Shown: positions 1 to 10,923, numbered from the stretch's first letter. The stretch is DNA of 64,000 nt from Zygnema cylindricum (GCA_037447655.1 JBBHKE010002640.1:546696-610695); one strand, 5' to 3'. Program-made: numbers and translations. Notes: generated by a model from the sequence alone, not told the origin.

Positions 1-611
1 TATTAATAACGAAACATATATCGCGCAACGATTTATGACGACTACAATTAAAACCCGATTTTTATCGGACGACCGCGAAGGATGCTAAGATAACGGAATA
101 GGATTTTGGCGATTTTCGGTCACCGCCACATAGATTGACACGTGGCACGACCACATTGGATTACGACATCTCCGAGGATTACAGAAACGAATCTAGATAT
201 GACATGTGTTGATTGGTTAGCCATATCCTACAATGGCCGAACAAAATATACACCGGCACCTATACCTTTATGCACGACACAATATTTTGATTGATGTCGT
301 ACTTCACTAGATAGAGTTTTGGAGAGAGATAGGACTTAGGAAAATTTGGTAGATAAGACCCTCTCTCCCACAGAGCTTCCATACAAAAAAGTCAACTTTG
401 ACCCTCCATAATTTACTGCTCGAGAAGCAAATTCAGAGATTCTTTTTGCTATCAACTCAAGGGAGTCTTACCTTCGCAAGGGTGAAGGTGGTCACAGTTT
501 TTTCTTGTCAAGGTGGCAGTTATTCTTGCTGAAACTCAAATGGGTCATGGTTATCCTAGAGGCTTCGTGTGAGCAGCTACTCTGAGGACCTATGTAGGTC
601 TCAGAGTTTCA
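1..611 (+). repeat. TE1: 3' part of a family I Copia 5' LTR
   Basis: The sequence matches the family I LTRs elsewhere in the window (for example 24422-25629), including the CACGTGGC box, the AGGACTTAG motif at 331 and the terminal GAGTTTCA. It is followed directly by a primer-binding site and gag, so this is a 5' LTR. Its beginning lies outside the window. The in-LTR gag start seen in relatives is followed here by TAG. Confidence 0.9.
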
Positions 612-626
612 GGTTATGGGCCCACC
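612..626 (+). other. TE1 primer-binding site (half-tRNA type)
   Basis: GGTTATGGGCCCACC abuts the LTR end. It is the exact complement of nt 25-39 (anticodon arm) of plant initiator tRNA-Met, written from memory of that tRNA. It also encodes gag residues V-M-G-P. Confidence 0.85.
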
Positions 627-1207
627 CTCAAGGGTGCCCATATTTAATGGAACTGGCTTCATATACGGGGAAAGTATGATGATAGGAGCTTTATGTGAGA
701 AACGATTTTGGGGAATAGTGAGTCGACAAGTGAGGCGTCCATCAAGTCTTCGAATCCCTTCAGGGTTTACACGATGCAGATTCCCTAGAGATGCAGATCC
801 ATCTCCAACGGAGGAGACAAAGAAAAATGAGGTGGTGGACAAAGGAAAGGAGAAGGAGACAGTCACACCAATAGCAACCGGTTCGGCATTCATGTCACAT
901 ATTTTTCGAGGAACGAGGAGAATGATACCGATACTTGGGACTACAACAATATTGAGGCAAAGCACTTCATCAAATGCCATCTTACTCAAGGGCTTGCATC
1001 TCCCTTTTTGCAGGTATAGAGGGCATATGATCTTTGGGTGGCTCTCATAGAGATGTATTGAAGTGGTACGATTCAGCAACAACAGTTGGGTGATCAGAAA
1101 ATTAACGCATATGCATACAAGGGGGGGTAGATGTTGGATTTTTGTAATGAGCTCGCAACAATTTTGATGGAGCTAGAGAGTGCTAGACAGATTGAAACTC
1201 AAAAGGT
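616..1207 (+). pseudogene. TE1: N-terminal half of Copia gag, broken
   Basis: The reading begins MGPPSRVPIF, the N-terminal motif shared by all Copia gags in this window. After about 145 codons the frame is lost, but later similarity persists up to about 1205 in other frames (the block matching IYKSETIQRQQ, then YKGG and FCNE). A stop interrupts the YKGG motif. The zinc knuckle and everything downstream are missing, because the copy is cut at about 1207 by LTR-like sequence. Gag normally forms the virus-like particle and binds element RNA. This copy cannot do so. Confidence 0.8.
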
Positions 1208-1600
1208 ATTTGTAGGACTTAGTCATTTCAGCACTTAGGAACTTTTTAGATAAAAAACTGTTTATGGTGATATGTGGTAATTTTATCTGAAGAGTACTCT
1301 CAGATCTGTTGTCAGAATTATGTGCAATTCTATATGTGTGTTTCACTCTATATTTTTAATTTTGTCACAGATTTTCAGGCCTATTGTGTACCTTGTCTGT
1401 GTTTTACTTTATTGTGAAGTTGGTTTGTTTTATCAAAGTTTTTGGCAGACTGTTTTTCTGCAACTTTGACTAGATGATGTGGTCACTTTGTTTATTATTT
1501 TAGGGTGAAACTTTGTAAGATTATTCTATAGCCTAGAAACTAGTTGTGATTGTAGTTTCAACTTGTTTTGTTATTTCTGAAGAATTTTGTGTTGACTCAA
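1208..1600 (+). repeat. Decayed fragment of a family II LTR (R/U5)
   Basis: AGGACTTAG at 1214 is followed by blocks resembling the R/U5 part of the TE12 LTR (39417-39640), such as CTCAGATCTGTT and a CAGATTTnnAGGCC segment. Identity is low and the ends cannot be placed. No coding potential is seen. Confidence 0.5.
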
Positions 1601-1649
1601 AGCATGCTATTTTTGGATAGTCTGTGGTGTTTCATGGACAACAATTAGC

Positions 1650-2036
1650 TTTATCATACAAGTCCAAAATCGGTGTTGAGACATATAGGGTTTGAAAAAT
1701 ATATAAACAGTTAAGCGTGAAATAGTTATTTTAACGGGAACTATAGGCAATGTACATGGATACAATTTTGCAAAGTACGGAGTACGGTACGGTTTCGAAA
1801 TGAATACCGCACATTTTGTTTCGACAGCGAAACAAATATCGCGCAACAGTTTATGACGGCTACGATTAAAAGCCGATGTTGATCGGACGGCCGCGAAGGA
1901 TGTTGAGATTGCGGAATAGGATTTTGGCGGTTTTCCGTCACAGCCACATTGATTGACACGTGGCACGACCACATTGGAGTACGCCATCTCCGAGGATTAC
2001 AAGAATGAATCCAGATATGACATGTGTCGACCGTGC
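1650..2036 (+). repeat. Family I LTR fragment, plus orientation
   Basis: Closely similar to the reverse complement of the TE3 LTR (about 8340 down to 7930). It includes the TTTGTTTCG/CGAAACAAA inverted repeat at about 1817-1840 and the ACACGTGGC box. It is cut at both ends and runs straight into an oppositely oriented LTR piece at about 2036. Confidence 0.8.
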
Positions 2037-2330
2037 AACTTTGGGACATCCATAGGTCCTCAGAGTAGGCAGCTCACACAAAGCCTCTAGGATAACCCTG
2101 ACCCTTTTGTGTTTCTGCAAGAATAACTCCCACACTGGGAGACAAAAACTTTGACCACCTTCACCCCCGTGAAGGCAAGACTCCACTGAGTCTATAGCCA
2201 AAAGAATCTCTAAATTTGCTCCCTGAGCAGTAAGTTATGGAGGGTCAAAGTTGACCTTTTGTACAGAAGCTCTATAGGAGAGAGGGTCCTATTTACCAAA
2301 TTTTCTAAGTCCTATCTCTCTCTAAAAACT
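2037..2330 (-). repeat. Family I LTR fragment (R/U5 end), minus orientation
   Basis: Matches the reverse of the last ~290 bp of family I LTRs: the CCTCAGAG block, the reversed TTACTGCTC leader and the GAGAGAGGGTCC stretch. The terminal GAGTTTCA is eroded. The opposite orientation to 1650-2036 shows a rearrangement or a double insertion. Confidence 0.75.
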
Positions 2331-4591
2331 CTTGCAATTCTGTATCCCCCATAGGATCACTGAGTTCAGGAAGCCTCTAGATAACTTTTGGCTAGCCCTC
2401 TTTCAATTAGGATCACTGCTACCCAAGCAGGCAAATATACAATCTGAAAGACTACGGTTCAGTTGCAACGCCCTCAAAGCGGTGGCTGCAGTGAACTCGT
2501 CAACAAGGGGAGAGGCTTTGGGAACCTCATTAGGAAAGGGGGAGGCTTTAGGGGCCTCATCAATCATGGCAGAAAGGATGCTTAGCCGTTCCTTGACTTG
2601 ATGTGCATCATGTATGGTATTATCCAGAATGGTGAGAGCTTTAGCCACAATGGAGGAAGCTCTGTCTGGTAGAGGAGAGAGAGATTTTTTCTCGAAAGAA
2701 AGTGGAATACGGGAATTCTGTAATTTACCGTCCCGATTATGATCAAGCGAGCCCTTATCAAAAGTAGCTGCTCGTTGTTGGACAGTAGAATCTCAGAGGA
2801 TTCGGCCGGCCAACGAGGGCATGTGGACGACTGTCTTTGCCATCCCCGTGAACAGGGGTTTCATTTCGGCCATGAAGGCAGCGAATTGCTCCTTCATCAT
2901 GGCGGCCATCATGACTTGTAACTCGGCCTTTACCCTCTCTCTTCGAGAGATCTTAGGCGGATTCGCCTCTTTCTCTGTCTCGGTAGGAGGAGTGACCGGC
3001 TTGGCAGAACAGGCGGGAATTCCACCGTTCTGAATCTGATTCTGATAGGAAAAATTAGGATCCTTAACGTGGCAACGGTGGACATAATGTCCCTTCTGGT
3101 TGCAATGGGTGCATGTGGCCGACTTATCCGGGCACATGCGGGCATCGTGCCCCGTGTTTCCACATCGGAAACACAATCAGTCTGTGGAATTAAATGGTGG
3201 ATTTCCCATGGCCGGCGTCTTTGGAGGCCTATTAGAAGGCCACGGGTTCCTAGGTGGAGAAAGTGGGGAAGCGACTTCCGAACGGTCATGAGCTTCCCAC
3301 CAACATGATTCCATCTCATATTCTACCGCATATTGAGCGGCTTGATCAAATGTAAATTTTAGACTGTAAGTCTGAGTGAGATGACTTTGTATTAAAACGT
3401 TTCGATTGATCTGGAAACTGTCCAACAAATTTTTGAACAGCTTCCTCATCGGACATTAGGTCTGGTAAAGCTTCTCGCAAAGTCTCCATGCGAGCACGTA
3501 AAGCAGGGGCGGTTTCTCCTGGTTTACGTCTGAAATTCATCAATTCTTTGACTTGATCGGGGTTTTGCATCCGATACTCGGCTTCTAAGAAATCAAACAT
3601 AACAGATAGTGGATCCCACAACGGAATTATCATCCCTGGTCGTGCTGGGACAGCAACACGAGCGGCCACAGCGTATTGGCGAGGAATTTCTGGGACTGCG
3701 GGAATTAGGACAACACCTTGGGCATCTAAGACCTCGGGAAAAGCGGCCTGGAATGGAATATCCGCTTGACCTATGACCTCAGGTGTACCAGCAAAAGGAG
3801 GGGAAAATTCTGTCATCGCGAGTATCGCATCATACCTGCGGGAATATAATGTAAGGGCCGAACCTCTGAGGTACCGGCCAAGAAGAGAAAATGCCACACG
3901 AAGATCAAATCGATCTTGATAGCGAAATGCCAAATCACGCATTTCGGTATTATAGAGCATATGGAAATGAGATAAAGACATGGTATCCTTCATTCCTGAA
4001 AAGCAAAATTGCATTTTCCTCATGCCCCCCTCTGAAGAGGAAGCCATGTCGTCAAAGAAAGAATGCACTAGTGGTTCCAAATTAGTCTGCCGAATTCGGG
4101 TTTGGGATGCGGCTAACCTGATTCTAACTTGCTTTGTGACTTATAATATCTTTTGCGATGCTTTTAGTCTTCCTTTCCCGGTCCCGCACCATACGGAAAT
4201 GGGATAAAGACATGGTATCTTTCATCCCTGAAAAGCAAAATTGCATTTTCCCCATGCCCCCCTCTGAAGAGGAAGCCATGTCGTCAAAGAAAGAATGCAC
4301 TAGTGGTTCCAAATTTGGACGGACCGAAAACGGAAATGTGAGAGGATAGAAAAAGATTTCATCTGAAAAGTCTCCTTTGGTTCTATCTAGGGATGACCTA
4401 GGGGAAACTGAGGATAATGATGAGACTGTGGTCAATACTGACCGAATAGACGGAGATCTAGGGGCCGCAACCGTAACTGGTGCGTCCGTAGACTCGGAGA
4501 AACTAGAAAGATCTAACTGCGGTGGACGGAAAACTGTCCCGCCGCGGGTAGATCCGGATTGATAACGTAAGTTATCCCAATCCGTGGGCAT
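2331..4591 (-). pseudogene. TE2: Gag of a Gypsy-like gag/protease element, broken
   Basis: The reading starts MPTDWDNLRYQSGS at 4591. A capsid-like helical domain follows (LGRYLRGSALTLY; then DPLSVMFDFLEAEYR and MRMETLREALPDL-type blocks at about 3480-3900). Two CCHC zinc knuckles lie at about 3070-3170: CFRCGNTGHDARMC and CTHCNQKGHYVHRC. The C-terminal region (2403-2648, LRALQLNRSLS) matches the part of TE13 that leads into a protease, but here it is cut at 2331. Damage includes a 121-bp internal duplication, a frameshift near 3400, and TGA stops at about 3177 and 2793. No RT or integrase is attached. The tandem knuckles resemble Gypsy-type rather than Copia-type gag. Confidence 0.75.
3963..4315. 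repeat. 121-bp direct duplication inside TE2 gag
   Basis: Copies at 3963-4083 and 4195-4315, offset 232 bp, both encode the segment from EPLVHSFFDD to MSLSHF on the minus strand. They differ at only a few positions. The ~110 bp between them reads as unrelated sequence (PGKEDKSIAK), so the duplication brought in or trapped a spacer and broke the gag frame. Confidence 0.85.
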
Positions 4592-5240
4592 AAACGAAGA
4601 GAAAAACCTTTTTTACGACTAGGAAAGAACGGAACGACCAAATTGAGGTGCGTCAAATAGAAGGCCAAACCACACAAGACAAGCTAACACACGAAGTCTT
4701 TATCAAGACCCGGTGGTTAGATCTAGCAAGAAGCCGGAATACCAAAACCTCTACCTTGCAAACAATAGGGCAAGGCCAAGGGCCAGATCTATAAAAACAA
4801 ACACAAAACTATCCAGGCACCTTTCGGTGCAGATCTACAGCGGCACAAACAGAAAATTGTCTATACAGTGCCACCAACGACAAGATCTATGAAAGAAAAT
4901 CCAATCCAGATTGTCACACGGAAACTCAAGGCCACTCACGGCCAGATAGCATGCAAGGAAAACAAGGAAAATGCAAATGCTCAAAAAGAAAGGTTCGTAA
5001 TAGAACCAATCCACACCGAACCCCTACACGAGTGTCCAAATTACAAAGAAACGCTCCTGCACCCGCAAAGCATCGTGATACTTACAAACACCTTTAATAC
5101 TCTGGTGAGTACTAAAAGTGAACCGGACTTGGTCGAGGCAAGTCCGATTTTGCAGAGCTCCCTGAAATCCAACCCGCTCCGATTCCGAATAAACGTGTCA
5201 AGAACCACCACTAAACACCAAAGCAATTAGTATCCTGCTA
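4592..5240 (-). other. TE2 5' leader upstream of gag
   Basis: The stretch has no supported gene. It aligns with the TE13 leader (49365-49875), including GGCCAGATCTA, the GGCCACTCA(C/T)GGCCAGATAGCA block and CATCGTGATACTTACA at about 5070. It is untranslated leader of the same element family. The ORF-like stretch at 4868-5230 has no counterpart frame in TE13 and is not called. Confidence 0.65.
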
Positions 5241-6225
5241 GGGTAAGCGTATCGGCGCTATGCCACGCTATGCCCAACTATAAAGCGGTGATAATTATAG
5301 GTGATAAATCGTGCAATCTTGATATATAGAATATATATTTTTATTTTGTTAAGTTTTTTGAATGATTAAACTTGACAAGAGAAAAAGAAAGAAAATATCA
5401 AATCCCAAACAAAATAAACATCCACTAGTTAACAAATTAAGTTGCACTAAAAGAAAGAAATATGAGGAATATTGAGAAAAATTCAAAATAAAACACAAAA
5501 TAAGGTGAAATTGGGCAAAAAGGTTTCTCAAACCCTAATACCACGCTCCAAAAATCAAAAATCTGCGACCAAGGGATGGTAATATGCTGACCTAGGGTTA
5601 AGAATTCCAAAAAATAAACCCTAAATCCGCCCAAACCCTAAATCTGCAGCCAAAACCCTAAGTCTGCGGCCAAACCCTAATTCCGCAGATTAACCCTAAA
5701 AATCTGACACAAAATCAGACCTAAATCTGCAGACCAGAAATAGAGTGGAAGCAAGATAGACGACAAGAATTGAAAGCAAGAAAGAAGAAAACAAAAAACT
5801 AAAACAAAATGTTTTATTTTTTTATAAAATAAAATTTATAAATTAAATTATTTTTATAATATATTTTCCCAAGACAAAACTGGAAGCGAAAGCAAAAATA
5901 GAGAGAAAGTAGAATGAAGCTTGTAGTAAAATAAAGCTAGATCAAAAGGAAAAAAATAACCAACTCAAAAATAGGGGAAAGAAAATCTAGAAATGAAAAG
6001 ATAGATTTTATATTGAAAATTATGTAATTTATATATATTTTTTCCTTTAACTTTATTTTATCACACAAAACTGAGAAGTAAAACTGAAAATGAAAGGTAA
6101 ATAGGCATGAAATGGAAAAGACAAAAACGAGAATAAAAACCGGATACGAAAGGTAATATTTTTTTAATGAAATAAAATGTATATTTTTAATAATTTAATA
6201 TTAAAAAAATAGACTTTTAGAAAAT
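5241..6225. other. A+T-rich leader of TE2, no gene
   Basis: Poly-A/T rich. From about 6030 to 6200 it resembles TE13 at 50640-50800 (CACAAAACTGAGAAG.AAAACTGA and the GGAAATGGAAAAGA block). It contains the telobox cluster listed separately. No gene is seen. Confidence 0.6.
5530..5700 (+). repeat. Telobox (AAACCCTAA) cluster
   Basis: AAACCCTAA occurs at 5530, 5616, 5633, 5653 and 5672, with AACCCTAAA at 5692. The last five are spaced 17, 20, 19 and 20 bp apart. They sit in a loose ~19-bp repeat with ATCTGC-like spacers. TE13 keeps only scattered copies (about 50280, 50300, 51485). Confidence 0.85.
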
Positions 6226-6600
6226 GTGATTTTGAAAAATGTAGCCTTTTGGACAAGAATGCTAAGCCATGAGGTAGCCACTAGGCTCTTTGGTCTTTAT
6301 CACATTCTCTACAAGAGTTATCTCGTTACGACAGCAAAGCAAGAAATATTCCAACCGGAACAAGGGAAAATCCAAATTCGATCAAAAAATACACTCCTTT
6401 CAAGCCAACCGAAATACAAACAAGACACAAACACACAACCAGATCGTCAAGCTGCCCGAGGAAGGCACAGCAAGGTAAAGATGTGCTCCCCCACGATCTC
6501 CAATTCCACACTTCCACCAAAAGACAATCTTTGGAGGGAAACCTTTCGGACGTGGCCTTAGGCCGTGTGGATTAAAAACGTGGGCAAAAAAAAAAGGGGA
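6226..6600 (-). other. Leader block shared by TE2 and TE13
   Basis: The stretch around 6245-6330 matches TE13 at 51063-51140: AGAATGCTAAGCC and GGTAGCCACTAGGCTC, then CTTTACAAGAGTTAT-like sequence. The ORF on the plus strand here is not conserved in TE13 and is not called. A poly-A/poly-G run ends the block at about 6580-6600. Confidence 0.55.
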
Positions 6601-7278
6601 AATGTTCTTAACCTATCTAGCCCCTACAGCTAGCAAGCAAGGAGAAGAAAGACACGTGGGCAATCGGTGAGAGAGAGAGCAAGAGAAAAGCTCCGCTGCC
6701 AAGAGAAAATTCTTGTCCAAAAGCTAAATTCTCTAAGTCTGAGAATTAGGCTAAGTAAGAGCTACGCTAGGCCTAAGCAAAATTAGCCTACGTCTAGTCT
6801 ACTTTACATGCATGAAACTACTAAAGATGTTGGCCAATAGGCGGCCAACATCGTCTGCCGTACGCCTGACAAAATCCACTGTCCGAGGGTAAAAACCCTC
6901 CCTAACTACATGTATGCGCGAACCTACATGGGTTTGCGACTTAAATAAATAAATGTATGCGTCGCCCGGAAATCGCGATACGCCTCTAAACGATACTTCA
7001 CGTCGATACTCCCAAAATCGCGTGCATACATACGAAACGAAACATACCGCACGAAACGAACCATATCGCAAGAAATATCCCCGGAAATTGTGATGCGTCG
7101 CTCAAACGATATTTCGCGTCCATAATTCTAAAATCACATACTTGCGCACGAAATGAAACATATAAAACGTGCGCACGGAATTAGTATGTATGTAATTGTA
7201 TGTGAACGCAAATCGCGTTCACATCATAAACAAATGAACTGACGAAAGTTCGCACATGCGAAAGCAAAAATCAAACGT
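6601..7278. other. No gene; a two-copy ~115-bp repeat at 6965-7190
   Basis: CCCGGAAAT.G.GAT.CG and AAACGATA.TTC.CGTC recur at about 6965-7075 and 7079-7190 with the same internal order, so this is a diverged tandem pair. The sequence is CpG-rich compared with its surroundings. It may be the U3/R part of a diverged LTR whose start is at 7857, but I cannot place the other end. Confidence 0.45.
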
Positions 7279-7364
7279 GCGTGCATCAAATCGCGGGTGC
7301 GTGCACAAAATACTGCGCGTGCGTGTAGAATACCGCGCGTGCGTGCATGATAACGTGCGCGTGA
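7279..7364. repeat. 20-22 bp TGCGTGCA-type tandem repeat
   Basis: Four consecutive units beginning TGCGTG(C/T)A, with ends such as CGCGGG, CTGCGCG, CCGCGCG and GTGCGCG, spaced 20-22 bp apart. The units are imperfect and CpG-rich. Confidence 0.75.
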
Positions 7365-7857
7365 GCAGCCGACACGATGCGGCATGACACGGATCTAAAC
7401 CGGCTTTTAATGTACGCCGTCTAAAATAATAAATGTTCGGTATATTTGTTTTGTACGCACTAAAACTCAACTAGTTTCTATGTTTTTAATTTATTATTCC
7501 GTTGAACGAATTAATGATCTCGCTAATGATTATATAGCTATCAAACACTATGTATTCTAACGGACTATTACAACATAGACTGGTAAGAGCTAACGGCTAC
7601 GCCTCGCTCTACTGGTCGGAGGTTCGAGTCTTGCCGGACTCAACCTTTTTGTTGAGAGTGACTTAGGTCACTCTTTAGTCCTGTCTATGGAGCTGAGGCA
7701 GCCATGGCTCCACCGCCCTCTCTCTCCTTCAGTGACTACAACAAGAATGGGGGCTAGAGAGAGAAGGTGGAGGCAGGCTGCCTGTGCTTTTTCTTTTAGT
7801 TATTTTACCTAATTATTACCTAGAAAATACCTTCTCTAAATCAGTGATTTCAACAAC
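7365..7857 (-). repeat. Diverged family I LTR, 5' part
   Basis: On the minus strand it starts TGTTGAAATC at 7857, like the LTRs of TE15 and TE16, and has the GGCAGCCATGG hairpin region at 7690-7780. It has the tRNA-like module at 7572-7642, here with the best B-box match in the window (GGTTCGAGTC at 7621). It cuts the TE3 LTR at 7858, so it was inserted later. Its far end is not resolved. Confidence 0.6.
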
Positions 7858-8612
7858 TGTATCTACTGAAGTACGGCACCAATAAAATAATTGTGTCGTA
7901 CAGAAAGGTACAGGTGCCTGTGTACTTTCTATACGGCCATTGTACGACATGGCCAACCATTCGACACATGTCAAATCTGGATTCGTTACTATAATCTCCA
8001 GGGATGCCGTAATCCAATGTGGTCGTGCCATGTGTCAATCGATGTGGCGGTGACCGAAAACCGCCAAAATCATAATATGCGATTTCGACATCCTTTTGTG
8101 GCCGTCCAATCAAAACCAGATTTTAATCGTAGGCATCATAAATTGTTGCGTGATATTTGTTTCGTTGTCGAAACAAAATGCGCGGTATCCGTTTCGTAAT
8201 CGTAGTGTACTCCGTATTTTACATAACTCTATCAATGCGCGACGTCTATAGTTTTAGTTAAATGAATTTATTCACGCGTAATAGTTTAAATATTTGTTAA
8301 ACCCTATATTTCTCAGCACTGATCCTAGACTTGTAGGATAAAGCTAACTGTTACCGGCTAGCTTGACAAATGGTAGGTACCTGGATGAATACCTGGGTCT
8401 GTCAAGCATCCTTTTAGTAAATCAACTAAAACATTTGCATGTTTCTCTCAGGATAGCACAGGCAGCCATGGCTCTATCTCCCTCTTCAACTTTCAGTGAC
8501 TACGACAAGTGTGGGAGCTGAAGAGAGGAGTTAGAGGCAAACTACCCCAGCTTCTTTTCTGCAATTATTTTTACACCTAGAAAATACTACAAAGAACCAT
8601 TAATTTTTACAC
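7858..8612 (-). repeat. TE3 3' LTR, truncated
   Basis: On the minus strand the LTR begins at 8612 (TGTAAAAATTAATGG) directly after the polypurine tract and runs to 7858, where the diverged LTR at 7365-7857 cuts it. About 755 bp of a ~1050-bp LTR remain. It matches TE6 and TE8 LTRs most closely. Confidence 0.85.
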
Positions 8613-8629
8613 TCCCTTTATTTTCTAGT
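8613..8629 (-). other. TE3 polypurine tract
   Basis: On the minus strand the run CTAGAAAATAAAGGGAG ends exactly at the LTR start. This is the expected site for plus-strand DNA priming. Confidence 0.8.
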
Positions 8630-9359
8630 TACCTGTTAATTTCAGATAACTCTTCTCCCTCCAAAAAAATAGCTTTGGGGAAGGCACATGTTTGGTCATC
8701 ACATCTGCTACCATATCACTATCTGGTCTATACTCTAAACTGATTATTTTGTCTTCTACCTTCTCCTTAACGAAGCTAAGTCTAATATCCATATGTTTAG
8801 CTTTAAAGTGGTGTTTAGGATTGGTTGAAATGGCAATGGCTGCCTGATTATCACAAAACACTTTTTGGACACCACTCTTAAGATGACCAAGCTCACCAAG
8901 CAAAGACTTGACCCACATTAATTCTTTTACAGCAGAGCAAGAGGCCATGTGCTCAGCCTCCATAGTGGACTACGCAATAACGTTTTGCTGCTTGCTGCTC
9001 CTGCAACAAGCCATATCACCCACATAGAATACATACCTAGATGTGCATCTCCTCATATGAGCATCCCCATAGTGGGCATCACTCCAAGTGGTGATGTCAG
9101 TTTTGTTCCCACCCAAATGCAACCACATATCTCTAGTCCTTATGAGATATCTAAGGACTCTCTTAGCAGCCTCCAAATCCTTCTTAGTGGGAGAATTCAG
9201 ACTCTTACTTAGTACTCCTATAGCTGCGGCTATATCGAGACGGGTACAATTTATACAATATATTAGGCTGCCCACTACTTCTCTATAAGGGATGGTCTAC
9301 ATAAATCTTTTCTCTTCCGGGCCTAACATATCATCCAAAATTATAACACCCTCTTCCAG
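8625..9359 (-). pseudogene. TE3: end of RT and RNase H (Copia)
   Basis: The segment 9275-8970 reads GSLIYCINCTRLDIAAAIG, the conserved end of Copia RT, then the RNase H start with TTWSDAHYGDA (first catalytic Asp). After an in-frame TAG at about 8970 (a CAG codon in the TE6 relative) it continues MEAEHMASC, VFCDNQAAIAI and HMDIRLSFV, which hold the other acidic residues. Another stop lies near 9295. The protein would remove RNA from the RNA-DNA hybrid during reverse transcription. The upstream part of the same RT is at 32095-32867. TE4 was inserted between them, after the block ELKKGSEGSG. Confidence 0.85.
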
Positions 9360-9704
9360 TGTAAAAGGGATAAAAAAAAGTAGACCACAACACGCTACAA
9401 TGCACAGTGGAAAGCTCCAAGGATCTCCCCGTAGCAACAACAGAGGCACACAACAATCACAGAGAAAAATTGAGCCTATTAATCAGGAGGTGATTACAAA
9501 GTTGAATGCTCGTTGCGAAGGTCTACTCAAAGAGTTTACCTTTTGACTAGGTCTACTTTACTATTTAAACTATCCGTCCGCTAGTCAACCCAATGCTATA
9601 CAGATGTACACGTGGACCTTCACGGTCAACCGAGATCTATCCAAACTATCCTTTTAGAACCATGCAATTCAATCTACATTCCGCTGCGTTGCTATACTAC
9701 GCAA
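9360..9704 (-). repeat. TE4 3' LTR, truncated
   Basis: Nearly the same sequence as 31609-31955, starting TGTAAAAGGGA and including TTAATCA.GAGGTGATTACA. About 130 bp at the LTR's 5' end are missing, because the copy ends where the TE5 LTR begins (9705). Confidence 0.9.
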
Positions 9705-10894
9705 TGAAACTCTGAGACCTCCATTGGCCCTCAGAGTATGCAGATCCAAAAGAAGCTAATCTAGATAGTGCCGACTCCAAGTTGATATAAACCCAAGTGA
9801 CTGACCCCTTGACTGTCAGAACCCCAATATAGATTCACCCTTGTGAAATAACACTTTCTGTGTGCTCAGTTCCACCATAGAATACAAAGTTAGAATATGA
9901 GATTTGGACACATTCACCCACTTTGACTTTCCCTTAGAAATGCAGCCACCCTGGAAGACAAAAAACTCTGACCGACTACACCCCTGTGTAGCCTGGACTC
10001 CCTTGAGTCCGCAGCAAAAAGAATCACTGAAAATGGTCAAGTAAATTGATAGTTATGGCTGCCCAAAGTTAGCCATTTATACAAGGTGCTCTCTCGGAGA
10101 GAGGGTCCTATCTGTTAAATTTTTCTAAGTCTTATCTCCCTCTAAAACTCTATCTACTAAAGTACGGCACCAATTAAAATAGAGTGTCGTACAGAAAAGT
10201 ACAGGTGCCGGTGTACTTTCTGTACGGCCATAGTACGACATGGCCAAAATGTTGACACATGTCATATCTGGATTCGTTTCCGTAATCCCCGGAGTTGCCG
10301 CAATCCAATGTAGATTTGCCACGTGTCACTCGATATGGCGGTGATCGCAAACCGCCAAAATCGTACTCCGCGATCTCGGCATCCTTCGCGGCCGTCCGAT
10401 CGAAACTGTATTTCAATCGTGGCCGTCATAAATACTTGCGCGGTATTTTTTCCGACGTTAAACAAAATGCGCGGTATTTATTTCGTAGCCGTACAGTACG
10501 TCGTACTTTACACAATTGTTTCTATGCATTATGTATATAGTTCCCGTTAAATGAATTAGTCAAATTGTAACTATTTATATAACTATCATACACAATATAC
10601 CTTATCCTATAACCTAGACTATTAGGATAAGTTTACCGGTTACTGCGGGTTAGACACAGGTAGGTACCAGGATCAAATCTTGGCTCCGTGAAACTAGTTT
10701 TTAGAAAACCCAATGGAACAATTGCCTGTCTCTCTTTAGACAGCACAGGCAGCCATGGCTAACTCCTCCTCCAGTCTTCAGTGACTGCGACAAGTGTGGG
10801 GACTTGAGTGAGGAGTTAGAGGCAGGCTGTCAATATCTACTATTTGCTTTTTATTTTGCAATCTCTAGACCTAGAAAATACTTGAATTCCAGCA
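9705..10894 (-). repeat. TE5 3' LTR (1190 bp)
   Basis: Bounded by TGAAACTCTG at 9705 and GAATTCCAGCA ending at 10894, that is TG..CA read on the minus strand with the first bases slightly eroded (TGCTGG). A polypurine tract (minus strand ACTAGAAAATAAGGGGAG) follows at 10895-10912. It contains the T-arm-like segment at 10663-10688. Short ORFs within it are shadows of LTR sequence. Confidence 0.9.
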
Positions 10895-10923
10895 CTCCCC
10901 TTATTTTCTAGTCTAATTTTCTT

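Noticed and set aside
616-1050. Independent gene on either strand at 609-1082
   Set aside because: The plus frame is the N-terminus of Copia gag behind an LTR and PBS. The minus ORF is its shadow.
4868-5230. 120-codon ORF in the TE2 leader
   Set aside because: The matching leader of TE13 has no such frame, and the sequence consists of leader repeats.
6226-6561. 111-codon plus-strand ORF
   Set aside because: It lies in a leader block shared with TE13, where the frame is not conserved.
7572-7642. Possible functional tRNA gene with a GGTTCGAGTC B-box
   Set aside because: No acceptor stem or full T-stem can be paired, and equivalent sites in other LTRs are less tRNA-like. Kept only as an LTR module.
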